A stretch of 64,000 nucleotides of DNA from contig NW_026622985.1 in the NCBI RefSeq assembly GCF_023065955.2, forward strand, positions 79,039,931-79,103,930. Reading direction: 5' to 3'. Position 1 is the first letter of the stretch, and every line of letters starts with the position of its first letter. A model generated the notes under the pieces. The model saw only the letters and a program-made list of their open reading frames with translations, had not been told where the DNA came from and did no database searches. The DNA comes from Ursus arctos (taxonomy: Eukaryota; Chordata; Mammalia; Carnivora; Ursidae). Position numbers and translations under genes: made by a program. Below are positions 10,646-23,916 of this stretch, piece by piece.

Positions 10646-13082
10646 AGCAAGATCATTGGGGCTGTCATTGCTTCCGATCTCACCTTTCTTGAGGCCTTGT
10701 CTTCTCAAAAAGACTTTAGACTACCCAGCTCTTAATAGTCCTTTGGTCCTAATCTGAGACAGTGGAATTAGCTTGTGTTTCCCATCAGTCTAGCACTAGG
10801 GTACCTCTTCTCTAGTAGTTGTCCTCCACAGAGCTCACAATCTGTCCCACCGCCCCTCCCCTTACCTAAGCATTGCAGATATGTTGTCACCCCTGGCACA
10901 ATAGCATGTGTCTTGGTTTCTTCTTACATTAGTTTTAGATGAGATGATGGCTTAGAGTTCTTTGTTATTTGCTTTATTGCCTCATAATACCTAGTGACTC
11001 ATTAGTCTGCCTACCTCCCCTTGACCGTAGGATTCAGTTTTCTCATTTCCAGTCCATGTACTCTCCATCTTTTCTATCCTTCTTTTCAGTAATTCTGATT
11101 CTGTTGAAAATTCAGCTGCAGTCTTAGCACCCCCCCCCCATCAACCATTGTGCACCTGTGCCTGCTTGCAGCATATCTGATTTTCTGAGCGTCAGGACCC
11201 TATTGCTTCCTCCAGCTACCAAGGAGCCAGTAGAAAGGCCAAAGGGATTGTTTATTGCTGCTGTGTTTCATTGATATCTATATTTGGTTCATGCTGAAAC
11301 ACTGTATTCATCAGTGTGACCTGAAACACAGTGAGAGGTGCTTTAGAAGTTTAGCAAGTTATTTACTCTTTGTTCTGCTTTTTAACCTTTTCTGTTGGAA
11401 TTGTTTTCCTTTCCCCTCAGTCATCCATCCTGTGCTGTCTAGTAGGAGTTCCCTATAATCCTGCCACTTTGTTCTGTTTCATTGTTTGTGGTGGTCAGAG
11501 CTTTGCTCCCACACACTGCTGTTCCCTCTGTTGCCCATCTCCTCTAGTCCTTAATGTACTTCTGCTTCTGCTCAGAGGCCAGGCTCTAGCTCCTCTGCTA
11601 TGCATCGTTCCAAGTAACAAAACCAAGATGCTTAAGAACTGGAACATAGATCATGAAACTGTATCCAAGAGAGCCGGCAAGCCTCACTCTCTGGCCCTGC
11701 AGTCACTTGGGCATTACCCATGTCTCCAGTTTGAAATATTTTCAGCATTCCACAATAGTCAGTCACCAGTCATTTGTTCAGCTTTACTTGGCACACTATA
11801 ATCAAACCAGATGACCCTGAGTTATAGAATATATGTGAACATAGCTTCTGTGTTAAACACCTTAATAAATATTAAGGACAGAATCCTAACCCTTAAAGGG
11901 CCTGAAGTCTTACCTGTAAGAAATAAAGAGTAACACATTAATAAACTTTGAAAGTAATGTATTACATTTAATAATTGCCTGCTGAACCGAATGATACACA
12001 TACACTCACATATAGGTGAAATACAATAATTCTATATATGAGAATATGATTCTGCTATCATTTCAAAGTATAGTTCATAGAGACTCCCAGCATACAAACT
12101 GCAGCTTACTAGGACCCCAGGTTAAGTATTCCTGAAGTGATAACTAGTTTATGATTGTGGTGAGGTTGTTGCTATGGACACACTATAACGATTTTCATGC
12201 TGTAATTTGGACCTGGCTAGGCACCCATAATGAATAACTTACAGAACACATGGAGACAGTGGGCCTAATTGAATTGGAAGGAGTAATATGGAAATCATGT
12301 GAGGGACATAAACTGGGACCGTATGGTAGAGGCCCATGAAAACCAAGCATTGTATTTTTCAGTTGATGTCACAGGTTGGTAGTCTTTGTTTTGGGTATAA
12401 AAGTAGGACAACAAAGTAACAAAACATTTTTATGGAGAAGTCATGCAAAAATGTGTGCAGTGTCAAATCAGCGTGATGTGCAGTAGCAAAAGGGATTGAG
12501 TGAGTTTAATTAAAAATTTCCTGATGTTATCTTAGAATAAATTGGGGAAGGCCTGGCCCAATAGGGTTACAAAAAGGCCATGTGAGTACAATTAGGAAGG
12601 AAGAAAATATTGGATGTAGGCGATGAAGCAGAAGCAATTAAGGGACATTTTGGTTTCTAGTTACCAAGAAAGTGTTGTTAAGGGGAACTTATGGATTCAG
12701 GATCTCCTGATCTCTCAGCTCTGCATCCTCCCTTGCCTCATCATTCTCTGGGTACGTCTCTGTTATGTGCCATTTCTGCTTTCCATCACTTTGTTTTCTT
12801 TAGATCTCTTTTATGTATGAAAGTAGTTGACACCCTGTTGGAAGCTCCTATTCCCCAGAAAAATTCACAGGTGTATTCCTGTCGTTTCAGGGTAGTTTAT
12901 AGGTAAACCCAGCATCCTAAGTGTGAAGCTCATATATGTCCCCAGGTTAAGAATTCCTGATGAGACCACTGTTCTATAATTGGATCAGGTTCGATCTAAC
13001 TGTAAAGCCTTTGGCTTTCTTTGTAATTGCTCAAAATCATATATTGGGAATAATAATCTACCATCATTGAATTGGAATTAAG

Positions 13083-13136
13083 ACCACAGCCTAAAAAATA
13101 ATAATAAAAATTAAAAAAAAAAAAACACCACGGCCT
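13083..13136 (+). repeat. A-rich insertion with flanking 10-bp duplication
   Basis: 'accacagcct' (13083-13092) and 'accacggcct' (13127-13136), one mismatch, flank a 34-base stretch that is almost only A and T, ending in 13 A. Without any SINE or L1 body it looks like a retroposition event in which only the poly(A) tail was copied, or an A-rich microsatellite that arose by duplication. Confidence 0.6.
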
Positions 13137-13453
13137 ATTTGTTGGCACAAGATGAACTGTTGCATGTCAGTGGTGCCTTGGAGAAGGTTGGTCCTTCGGT
13201 TTTACTGCCTGAGCAAGGGACCTTAAAACCTTAGAGCAAACCCTATTCCTTTGCATTAAGAGTGCTCAGATTCTATTCCTGTGGTGTTGAGGCAGTGGAG
13301 GTAATCTCGCTTCAACAGTGTTCTTACCTGTCTTTGCAAAGTTCATGTTTTAACTTCAACTGGGGAGGCAGTAGCATCTCATACATGAGAATTTCAAACT
13401 TTAAAGAAAGAAAAGTGTTTTCCAGTGATTGGAATGGGATTCCTCTCCCACAC

Positions 13454-13479
13454 TGGCTTCTAGATGCTTCTAGAAGCCA
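13454..13479. promoter_or_regulatory. 10-bp hairpin overlapping heat-shock-type element
   Basis: Perfect arms 'tggcttctag' (13454-13463) and 'ctagaagcca' (13470-13479) enclose a six-base loop. The segment contains TTCTAGAA, the inverted TTC/GAA unit bound by heat-shock factors, preceded by a second TTCTAGA half-match. Function is inferred only; such motifs occur by chance. Confidence 0.35.
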
Positions 13480-16400
13480 CCTAGAAAGCTGAGTTTTTAT
13501 CCCTCTTTTGCCCCGTTACCCCTTTGTATATGTAGGTGGACATACACTCACTTTTCCTGTCTGGTGATGATTTCTGTCCGTTATTTACACATCTCGGCTT
13601 TGCCATCTTTATACTGCTGCTTCTGTTCTGCCCCACTGCTTCCTTTCTCCTGGCTGGCCTGAGCACCAGCCTGCTTTTGTGAGAAAGCAGCTATTAAGCA
13701 GACACAGCAGGAGAAGTTTAGAAGTCAGGAGTTTCATTCCTTGCCTAATGAAAAGGGATGTTGAGCTGTGGTTGCAGCCTGCAGGGAGAGGGAGTGGGGG
13801 AGGGGAGTCAGGTGTTTGCTGTGTGGCGACTATTTCAGTGGAAGCAAACCTGCTACCTGAATGTCCTCCCAGGTCTCAAAGACCCAGCTTCCCAAACCCA
13901 GGGAAACTTGGTTACATAAGATGCAGGGGGCCCCACTGAGAAGTAGTGACAAAGCAGCAGACGCTGGATCTCCACTTTATTTACCATTTATACAACAGTT
14001 GGTAGGCAGGCATGTCACATATCTTTACAGTCCTGGAACAAGATGTATATTATGTCTCCTTTGGCAAAGAACCATGGCAAGCCTGCCACTCTTGGTGCTT
14101 GCTCCTTTCCTCTTTGAGCTGCATGCATGGATTCTATACTGGGTACTTCCCCCAGATACTCTCTTGAGAAGAAGCTCTTGCTGTGGCATCAGCCTTGTTT
14201 CCGGCTGAGGGAGGTTTTCCGGAGGTGCCTCCCAGGTCATTTCTGCAGCACTTTGGGAACAAGAGCCAAAGCAACCTCAGCACAGGGAGGGAGACCCACG
14301 CTGAATTAGCCCGTGTAGCTGATTTCTTAGACAGCCCTCATATTTGCTGCCTGGGTCTGGTGTACCACTTACCCTTCCAAGTGCTTCCTAGGTGGGCATT
14401 ATTTTATTTAGTGCTTATAAATTATTAACTTCCGATTTTGCCTCTGTTTTCTTAAGAACTAATGGTGAGCACTGTTTCTCTGTTTATACATCATGATAAT
14501 AAAATATGGCTTTCTTGCTACCTCTTGAATGTGCCCGAAATTGAACTAATTTAGCAGTCGTAAGTATGAAAAGATTAAGTCTTTGAAGGTTTTTCCAAAA
14601 TAAATGCCAATATGCAGATAAACAACTGATAGTATCCTTTTTTAGGAACAAGGTAGAGAATAAAGAAGTTTTTCTTTTTTTCAAAAATTTTTTATTAAGG
14701 CTTAATTTTTAAGAATTTTGTTTTTTAATTCATGTTTTCTGGTTTTAAGGTATTATGTTTTTCTCTCTTAAGCATGCTTAATCTTGGCTAAGTCCTGGAT
14801 TTCTGCTTTGGGCACAGAGCTGCTTTGGGGTCACCAAAAGAAAGCAGAATTTTAGTTTATCACCTCACTGCTTTTGTCTCGAGAACCTTTGTTTTCTCAC
14901 TTAATGCTCAGGCCCTGTTCTTTTTCCTTGTAGTTTATGAGATGCTCTCCAGCCCCCAGGAAAGGCCACAAGTTCAGCAGTGCTGTCACATGAACCCATC
15001 TGTTTATAGGGCAGGTCCATTTATTTTGGTTGTCCTTGTTTTTAGAAGAAGATAAAGCTGTAGGCATTTTGTGCCCCCAGAGGACTTGCAGAAGGCTTAG
15101 CAGGCCTTGCCTTGAAGGAAGGTGAGTTACAGTCAGGGTGGCAGTGAGCTTGCCTCACCTCACAGAGGCTTCTTGTTCCCAAGGCTGCGCCTTCAAGTTT
15201 ATGGTGGTAACATGAGGAGAGCCTGCTGGTGGCAGAAGGATGTATGCTGGGTGTTGTGAGGTGGAAGAGTCAGATCTGTTCTGGGTCTCCAGCCATTGGT
15301 TTTCCATATACGCCATCTTCCCATCCTCTGCCATTAGTTTGCAATCCCAAGGTACTAGCAGCATACCTTGAGAACCAGCCCCGGTCTGTGATCATTTAAC
15401 ACATTCCCTGAATGATAGATCACTGGACTAAATTATAAATGGAAAATTCTGACCCACTTGTAATTTCTAAGGCTAAAGCCCTCGATTCAAATTCAGGAGG
15501 AACCATGTGAATTCAAGGAACTCAGAAATGCTTTTTCAGTTAGCACAGATCAGAGTGAGTGTTTTGCTTCGTTTTTATTAAACATCTGTACTTTCATTTC
15601 TTACCCTTGTTATGGAATAGAAAGTAGATAGTAAGTTATTTCTGAATAGAAGGCATTTCAAATTAGTTGAGTGAGAGATTCCCAGAGGTGGAGGCAGGGG
15701 TGAGGGGTGGATGATAACATCCCAAGTATATAAGAAGTAGGACTGTGCCGCTCAGCACTGAGCAACTCCCACTCCATTTGGTATATGTGAGTTTGATTTA
15801 GAAAGTTAGGACCTGAAAGTAACCCCTGCAGGGTAAGGTAGAGTGGGGTTGCTAACGTGTAGTGTGAGGGCCCAACATACTAATCCTGGTCTGTGCATTT
15901 TTCTCTACACTTTGTCTGGAATTCAGAAACTCTAAAAAGGCTAGTCTGGAGAGTGGGTACACCCCCCTGAATCTCTGTTTTCCATTCTCTAAACTCAGAC
16001 ATGCTCCTTGCTTTGGTCTGCAGTTTGGCGGTGCCCTGGAAGGTCTTACCAAGTAACGCAGTGACTTAGTGATTTACCCGTCCGCTTTTATTCCCTGGTC
16101 CTCCATTGTACATGAGTGGTCACACCCAGTGACGCTGCTTAGGCTTCCATCCCTAAAGCTACCACCCAGGGGATTAGGAGATAAAAGATGGGGGATTGGA
16201 GCAAACCAAGCAGTGATCAGATGTGTGACAGATTCCCCCCAAATCCCCCGCTAAGTCGGCTGTTGTTATAACCTGAAACTGATTTAAAATGAGGCTTAAT
16301 GTCAGTTAGGTAGTTTTTGCTAATTTTTTCCCCACTCTTAAAAATGACTTTTCCATATAGTATTTCTTCATTCAGGCCAATTTATCTTTTTACCTGGGAG

Positions 16401-16839
16401 GAACTTATTTCCATTAGAATTGGAACACTAGCTGCATATTTTGTATTTAAAATGTTTCATGTGATTAAATGCAGAAAGAAACACTATTACTTCCGTTTCT
16501 TAGGAGTGTGCTCTTCCAACTGATTCCTCTTTTGTGCCTGGAACAATGCCTTTAATTTGGAAACAAGTTCGGGAGCTTTCTCTGATTACCAGGCACACTG
16601 TTAGCTGAAACTAGCAGCCAAGTACTCGGAACTGGGCTTAGAAGAGCAGGCTTGTCTTCTCCCCTCTACCAAATGCTCTTGCAGAGACTGGCTACTGAGC
16701 AGTGTGCAGTGTGACTTGTGTAGTGATAGACACCTCCCCCCATTTGAACGACTTCTCTTCTCACCCCTTTTTTCCCACCCTCCTACCCCTTCCTGATGTG
16801 ATTTGTATATTAATTGGGTTTTTTCTTCTTCCTTTACAG

Positions 16840-16912
16840 AGCTATTAAAAATGGCAAAGGATTGCACAGCAAGAAGGAAGTGCCTATCCACCGTGTCGCA
16901 GACATATCTGGG
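16840..16912 (+). CDS. SND1: SND1 coding exon B (linker between SN3 and SN4)
   Basis: This 73-base exon has acceptor 'cctttacag|A' and donor GGG|GTGAGT. Its first base completes the split Arg codon from exon A; 24 full codons follow: [24 protein letters not shown]. This is the basic linker between the third and fourth SN-like repeats, about residues 484-507 of the human protein from memory, and looks identical to it. The exon ends on a codon boundary (phase 0). Because 73 is not a multiple of three, skipping it would shift the frame. A candidate branch point is 'ttcctgatgtg' near 16791-16801. Confidence 0.96.
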
Positions 16913-17514
16913 GTGAGTTGTGTCCCTGAATAGAGCTGTGTGGCTCAGAGGCGCCAAGAGCTTGGCTGCTTATTCACCAGAGGACTTCAGCTTATGTGTT
17001 TTCTGTAACTCGTTTGTTTTCAGACACAGAATGTGAATTTTTCCAGGGCTTCTGCTTATGCATCTATGGAGATCCTGTTTTATATTCTGAAAAAGCAGAA
17101 TTCAAACTAGGGCATAAAACCTCCTCCTGTCTCTTCACCTGAACTGTTACTGTGTTGCTTTTCCATTTTTTCATTATGAGGAGTTAGAAGATATGTCTTC
17201 CCAATTGTAGTAAGAAGAAAGTACCTCCTTTTTTAATCCCTGTTCAGTTATCACTGTGACTGGAAAGTCTTAATGGGAAAGGTCAAGTGTAGGTTTTAGG
17301 ACAACCTTAAAAACTGGGGCTTCTTTTTCCTCTGGTTGTCTCGTAGGGGAAGGAATGTGCGCGCTCCTGTGAGCTAATACATAGAGATGATATAGAAGAA
17401 TGGAAGGCGCAGATACCTACGAGCTCCTAAAGGGCTGAGTCCAAATGACTACTTAGTGACTAGGACTTTACCCTTGCACATTTAGGATCTCTTGGCTGAA
17501 GACGATGCCTTTGT

Positions 17515-17615
17515 CAGTTGTTCAGCAAGTATTTGAGTGCCTACTGTGCCTGAACTGCTCCAGGCACTGAGAATACAACAATGAACAAAACTGATAAAAA
17601 TCCTTGCATGCAGGT
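17515..17615 (-). repeat. L2 LINE fragment (3' end)
   Basis: 'caagtatttgagtgcctact' and 'ccaggcactgagaatacaac', followed by 'aatgaacaaaactgataaaa' and 'atccttgcatgcaggtgggc', match the reverse complement of the conserved L2 3' end. Confidence 0.65.
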
Positions 17616-19227
17616 GGGCAAGGGAAACAGCAGTGTCGGGTAGCAGCAACTTCGAGGAAGAGAAACAGAACCAACTAAAGGAAGAGTGAGCCGCTTAGGT
17701 GTTGATTTGATCAGGTGCCCAGAGAAGGTTCGTTGGCTCATCAAAAACCTGTTCCTGGGACACATACCATCCATTTCAACTCCATAGTAACTTATGGTTA
17801 AGGAAGGGATCCAGGTCATGTGTAAGGGGGGGGGCACATTGCGCAGGGGAGATGACTGAGGAAGGGCTAGTAAATCTTAGCTTTTGGACACTCAGGGAGC
17901 TTGCCTTGGGCACCCAGAAGAAAATGCTCGTATAAACAAAAGCTTCTAGAGCTCAGCCTAGCCCACGGCAGTGATGGATTAGAGTGTATTATCTTCTTGT
18001 TATGTTGTGTTCCCAAGCCTGGCTCAGACTTTGCTTATTGTTCCTTGTGATTGCCTATTATAAATGTGTCTGGCCAGCTGTCCCTTGCCTAGGTTATAGC
18101 GATACCATGTTCATTTTAAGCAATGGGATTCTCTTGAGCTTTTCTAACTCTGACCAGTCACTTCAGACTACAGATTGAATAGTGTTTCCTACGTTGAGTG
18201 GACTTTTGTCAAAAAGTTGTGCCTCTGTTTAATGAACGAGGTATGTTGATAACACGTTCTTTGTAGCTAAGATTCCTCTGAAGCCCAGAAACCTGTTGCC
18301 AATGGCCTTCGAGCCCCAGGTGACTAAGACGTATCTGCTAAGGCTTCTCGTTAACAGGTGTGACTCCTGGCTTGCTGGTATTAGGTCTGCTTTTCCCTCT
18401 GGCTCACCTTGCCGAGTTACCCTGGACGTATGTGATAATTGCTGCATGTGTCTCCTCTGCTAGTCTCAGCAATATTTTCCTAATATTCTTTTGTTGAAGA
18501 TGGTCGAGTAATGAAAGGGCAAGTTTTTGGCTATTCAAGTGGAGGGAGAAAACAGTTATAAATACTTGTTTTGGAAAACACAGTGTGGATGACTCTACAC
18601 TGGGGCCAGATGTGCCCATCCAAAAACTTATGTCAGGCCTGTATTCCAGGGCCTTCTAGAACCCGAATTAAACCTTGGAGATGGTGTGACACCTTTTGGC
18701 CTGTTCATGGCCCGTTCGTGAGCTTTTGGAGTTCACGTTCTCGCTCAGATTCCCTGTCGGCAGTGAGGGGAAGTCCTCGGCAGGTTTTTGAATGGAGGCA
18801 CACTTGCCTCAGGGCTGTGCTTTTGGCACCTGCCAGCATAGTGTCCTGATGCTCTTTATTGCTGTCTTTGAATCTTCCACTTATACCTTGATGTGTTTTG
18901 GTGTTGTCTTTTATTCCTTTTTGTAGCAACGGTCTTAATGAAATTTGTTTTCATTTTTTTTTCTTCTACTTTTTTCTCTCCTCCCTCCCCAACTATAGCT
19001 CATTTTCATACATATCTTTATTCTCCTTTTCTGTCTTGATTTTGGAGAATTGGTTTGCTCTTGTGTTACTTAAAAATACATGTGAGTTAAATCTCCCTCA
19101 GTTACCACATAAATAGGGAAAGCTTGAACAAGTGGGAGAGAAAAAGTGAAAAAGCTGTTCCATTTAAATAGATGTCAGAGTGACCTTGTCTACCTCCATC
19201 ACACATGATTCAGCTCTGAGTGCAGGC

Positions 19228-19253
19228 TTTTTTTTTTTTTTTTTTTTTTTTTT
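19228..19253. repeat. T26 homopolymer
   Basis: A run of 26 T without any recognisable SINE body on either side. Confidence 0.95.
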
Positions 19254-20964
19254 AGTGCCCTCTGTAATAGAGGAGTTTTGTCTCTCTGCTTCTAAACCCC
19301 CCTTCTTTCCATCACAGAGTAGTGCTAAGTATGTGTGTATTGGTCTCCCTTGTGCCATTTCAGTGAGATGTGTGGCTTTTCAGCTTCCTGAAGCATGCTG
19401 GCGATGTCACTGTCCAAGGGACAGGTGAGCATGTGGGATCACACAGGCAAATAGCTTATAGGGAGGTGAAGACAAAATACCCCCAATAAGAGCAATGAGA
19501 TACACACATTCGTAATGGTTTTGTAAGACTTTCTGGATCTTTTTGTTTTTGTTTTTATTTTTGTTTTTAACTGGGTCTCTCCCCAGTTCATTGTTCCCCC
19601 CTCTTAGGTATAGGTCATGATAAATGGAAGTGTTTGTTGAGCTGATGGGATATGCAGTATGCTGTCAGAATAACTTAGTGTGGACCAGTATTTATGCATA
19701 ATGCCTCTTGCCATCCCAATATACATCCTTGGAATAAAAACAAAAGATATATAAGCTAATCACACTTTTGTCTCCTAAATAGACTCAAGAAATATGCTAT
19801 ACAGAAGATCTTATGTCATGATGTAATTTACTCTAGGTTTAATGGCCTCCAACTTTTAGGGTTGAGTTTCTCCTCATTGTCCATATCTCTTCTCTTGCAC
19901 TTTCAAAGATGATTTCACTGTGTAAAGGTCAAGAGTGCCTTAAAAGGCCTTGTATGGAGCCTTAGCAGGTGTAAGGCATGCGTGGCTTACTTCCAGTGGT
20001 TGTAAAGGAGTGATCCCAACACGGGAATGGGGGGAGGAACACCTTCTTTGGGAAGAGAGATGCTGACCTCTGGGCAGTGAAACAGGGAGGCCTTTTCATA
20101 TCCACTCATTGGCTTTCCGGGACTGGACTGGACATTTATTGGCTACTCAGCACACTTTCTCACTTTGTGTTCTGTGCCAGTAGAGCCTCTTGCACCATGT
20201 CCCATATTGTGAGCTTGTTACAGGTTTTTGATTTTTCAGAAACGTTGTTAGCTCCCAACTTTTGGGTGATTCTTTTCTCTGTTGTTTTCTCGTTAATATA
20301 GATGATTTTTGCCATTAATGTCAGCTGAGTGCTGTGTTTTCCATCAGGTACACAGCATCTGTGCATAACACCAGCTGAGTGAACCCCACCTTTTGGACAG
20401 GGGTTTGTTAAACCTGCTTCTTCTGCGTCTTTTGCATCTGTTCTCAGGGTAACCAATAGGGGAAAAAATACTGCCAGTCTGGTGATTTGGATCCTGAAGA
20501 AGTTAGTAATTTCCTTTATTTCTAATTTTTCAAGGTGAAGCAAGTGGAATATTGAAGTACCTATCATTGTTGTCTTTTCTGTAATCATCGGGTTTCCCTT
20601 TAGGCCAGGAATGAATTGAATTTGAAACCAACTAAGAATTTGACAGACTTGGCACTAGATCTGATTTGATTTGGAGGATGGTTCTGTGGTGACTGCTTCA
20701 CTTCATAGATTCGCATTTTATGCTTACACGTTGTTTTTCCTCGATCCAGTCTCCACTCCCTCCCTTACTGCAGACAGGAGTTGGAATGTGCGTGTCAGTG
20801 GAATATAAGGCTGGTTCTTATCTTAGGTTTATTAGTGTTTTTGCTGTAGCTTGCTCTGTAATAAATACGATCTCCTGCAGATATAGAATGTAAAACAGGC
20901 AATAAAATGGGGCTGGTGCGTGGCTTGCTGTTGTTCTGGTAAATCAGACAAATCAATTATTGTT

Positions 20965-20987
20965 CTGAGGAGCTGCGCGCTCCTCAG
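20965..20987. other. Perfect 9-bp GC-rich hairpin
   Basis: Arms 'ctgaggagc' (20965-20973) and 'gctcctcag' (20979-20987) with loop 'tgcgc'. It lies at the left edge of a short CpG-dense patch (about 20970-21060) in otherwise CpG-poor intron DNA. A consensus AP-1 site TGAGTCA lies downstream at 21068-21074. Confidence 0.5.
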
Positions 20988-21691
20988 TTTGCAGCCAGCA
21001 CGCGCTGACTGCTTCCTGTGCCTCCCTCCGCTCCTTCCTTTTCCGTGCGTGCGGGAGTAGTACTCAGTGAGTCATGCTGTCTGTTTCCCTCTTCCTCTAT
21101 TTCCTGTTGTGTCTGTTCTTTCCTTCCTGGTGCCGGAGGAGTTAGGAACTTTGTTACCAGCGGCGCAAGAGGATAGAGCTGGGGCCGGCATCCATTCCTT
21201 TCTAGTGATACTTCTGTAGGTCACTCGGTTGGAGTTTCCGTTCTCTGAACATCTCTGCCTCTTCATGGTACAGAGTTGTGGCAACTCCTCTGCTCATATT
21301 GCTGTTGCTAGCTTTCCTTCGTTGCTTCAGTAAATCCCTGTGTCTTTTTTTCTGTTAGCTACTGCTGTGTTCCCTTGGACTTTGGTTCCTTGCTCTTGTT
21401 ACATGGGAACTTTCTCGTAACCTCTCCATGATGATTTTGTTGGACTTGCGTAGTATTAATGATAAGAATTTCCTTAAAGCAGAACCTGGGGTGATCCAAA
21501 GACTAGCTGTACGGTTTTGCATCTTTAGTAAATTCACTTCAGCATCCTGGTTGTCTTATATATGTGTGTGTGTGGTCTTCAGATTTTCTTTTGAATAAGT
21601 TGTAGTATCTTCTTGGTTCCCTCATTAATTAGTGGGTTAAAATAAATATTTGATGTGTTCATTTTATATTTGTATTAAAGTGTCACGATTT

Positions 21692-21811
21692 GGAGGCACT
21701 GGGGTGGCTCAGTCAGTTGAGTATCAACTCTTGATCTCAGCTTAGGTCTTGATCTCAAAAACTGTGAGTTCAAGACCCACGCTGGGCTCCACAGTGGGTG
21801 TGGAGGCTACT

Positions 21812-21847
<36 letters not shown>

Positions 21848-21850
21848 ATA
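21692..21850 (+). mobile_element. SINEC SINE (older subfamily), sense orientation
   Basis: 'ggaggcactggggtggctca', 'gtcagttgagtatcaactct', 'tgatctcagcttaggtcttg', 'gagttcaagacccacgctgg' and 'gctccacagtgggtgtggag' run from tRNA-like head to body, ending in an (AAAT)n tail at about 21813-21850. Possible degenerate target duplication: 'gtcacgattt' (21682-21691) and 'gtgatgattt' (21851-21860). Confidence 0.9.
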
Positions 21851-23916
21851 GTGATGATTTTTCCATTTTGGGGAATTATTCTTTAAGGGGGGAAGCAGTT
21901 GCAGAAATAAGAGAAATAGAAAACCAATTTATAAATTGGGCAATAAGAGATCATGTAATTATATGCTTTGAAAGGTCTTTGTTTGATTACCTGCTGTATA
22001 CCTAGAAACGTGAAGAGTCATTTCGTTGTGAAAGTAATTTTTTTTTTTAAAGCTGTAAAATGAATGTCTCTTTCATCTACAGAATTCCTGCTTCCATGCC
22101 CTGTACCTTTCTTGGTCTACCGTTATGTTCACCAATAGGCTTTTGTTGTAGAAAATTCAGGCACGATAGCCAATGGAGGTAAAGAGATTGGACATTGAAG
22201 ACAGGGCACAATTTGACATTTGCTAAGTGTGTCCCAGCTGTGCAATTCAGCACCTCTGAAGAAACGTTTTATCAAGTGACTTGCCCAGAGGTGGACCACT
22301 GTCAAAGACAGCGTTTGTTACTTGTTGCGTCTGATAATAAAACCTCTTCTTTCCAAAATAATCAGACTTGATATGTCCCTGCACTGAACTCTGTTTCAGG
22401 AAGTTTTCTGCCACAGATTTTTCTGTTTGCCTTCTGACTCCTTATTTAACTATGACTTCACACACAGGAATGCATGCAAATGAGACCCATAGAAACAGGG
22501 TCCTGGCTTTCATTTAAGTGACCTGAGCTCCAGTAATGACTTTTTACTTTCTTCCTTTGTTCAACGGAAGGAGAGAGGAAATTGAGGGAGTTCAGGAGCA
22601 TTTTTTCCAAATGAAGTGACACCTCTTTCCACAGGGAGTGGCCTCTAGTATAGATTTGGGTATCCTGGTTCATGCTCTTGAGTTTTCCTTCCCGTTCTCT
22701 GGGTGCATGTGGAGATTGTTCTTTGATTCTATTTCAAGGGTCCAGATTGGATAAATGAGCCTATTACAGGCTTAGCTAAGTGAATGTTAAGGTATTTGGA
22801 AGGCAGTTGATAAAATTTTTGATTCCCAGGTTCAGGTGTGTGATTGGGTTGTTTCCTCTGTCCCATGGCTGCTGAGTGATGTGATAGAACTTGAAATATT
22901 TCTGGCCAGCCCTGGCTTCACTCTCCACTTCACCATCGTAACACTACTTAGCCCTGGATTGAACTCATTTTGTCCTGTGGCTATAGCTTATATAAACATC
23001 TCAAAGTAAGTCATTTTACTAACATAGACATTCTGCTTACTCGTATTTTAAGGATTTATTTAGCATGCTTCCAGCATATTCCCTACAGTATATGTTGTAC
23101 AGAATTTTGGAGTCTCTTTGCAGTGTTGATGTCCAGATAAATATCCTTGAATCAGAGCGCAGGGTCAGCTTGAAATTACCTAGTAATTTTGTGCCTCAGT
23201 TCTTCAAGAAATGATGTTCTCAGGAAGAAATGATAAAATTCCTAAGACGGTATCAGATTTGGGAGGTATCTGAGAATAAAAGCTAATTACCAAGGTTTTG
23301 AATTTGGAGTTCTCTTGATAATACATTACTGCAGCTTGTCCAGTTACTTCACGCACTGTAGAAACCATTTAGTTTCTTTTATGTCATTCAGTCTATCCCT
23401 CTGTTTCAGTTTCTCAGTTCTGACTATGTTATTAATTAGTGTTTCCTGAATGGCATTTCTCCTTCTTGGAGTGCGGTCTCTTCACCTGTCCTGACCATGC
23501 CTTTCTCCTGCTTCGGGGCATGTCTTTTCTTCTAGGCAGTTTCCCCTTTCTGTCCTCACTGCCTTCTGATCAGGCCTTTCTTGGGCATTTACATAATCAC
23601 TTACTACCCTGATTTTGCGCTTATTGGTGTATTGATTGGTAACTGTTCTCAAGTTGACATGTGCAGTGGTTTTCTTCACTGGTTTCTAAACTCCTAGGAA
23701 AGGGAGGTCTTTTTGTATCTCTTCACAGAGCCTAGTTTAGATTTGATTTGCCAGGTAGCGACCTAAAGCGACTGATACTGTGTTTGGAAAAATATGTGAC
23801 CGTGGCTGCTCGGTACAGGGTTAACTGTGCTGGTTAGTACCTAGAAGTGGACAGGCTTGTAGAAGGATGCAGTAGAAAGGGTGCATATTTACTACAATAT
23901 AGGGGCAATATGGGGT

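Larger units (their letters stand above)
278..16839 (+). other. SND1: SND1 intron between exons A and B (about 16.6 kb)
   Basis: This is a complete intron with donor GTGAGA at 278 and acceptor 'ttcttcttcctttacag' ending at 16839. It contains the repeats listed separately (SINECs, L1s, an L3/CR1 relic, MER5A, an A-rich insertion). I recognise no gene or repeat in 278-1854, 3214-3844, 4275-7109, 7216-8696, 8904-10018, 10646-13082 or 13137-16839, apart from short simple repeats and a hairpin at 13454-13479. GC content is moderate to low, with no CpG island. Confidence 0.92.

Noticed and set aside
12087..12980. Two similar phrases ('ccccaggttaagtattcctg' near 12114 and 'ccccaggttaagaattcctg' near 12940) as a local duplication
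   Set aside because: The likeness covers only about 20 bases and is probably shared text of an old dispersed repeat.
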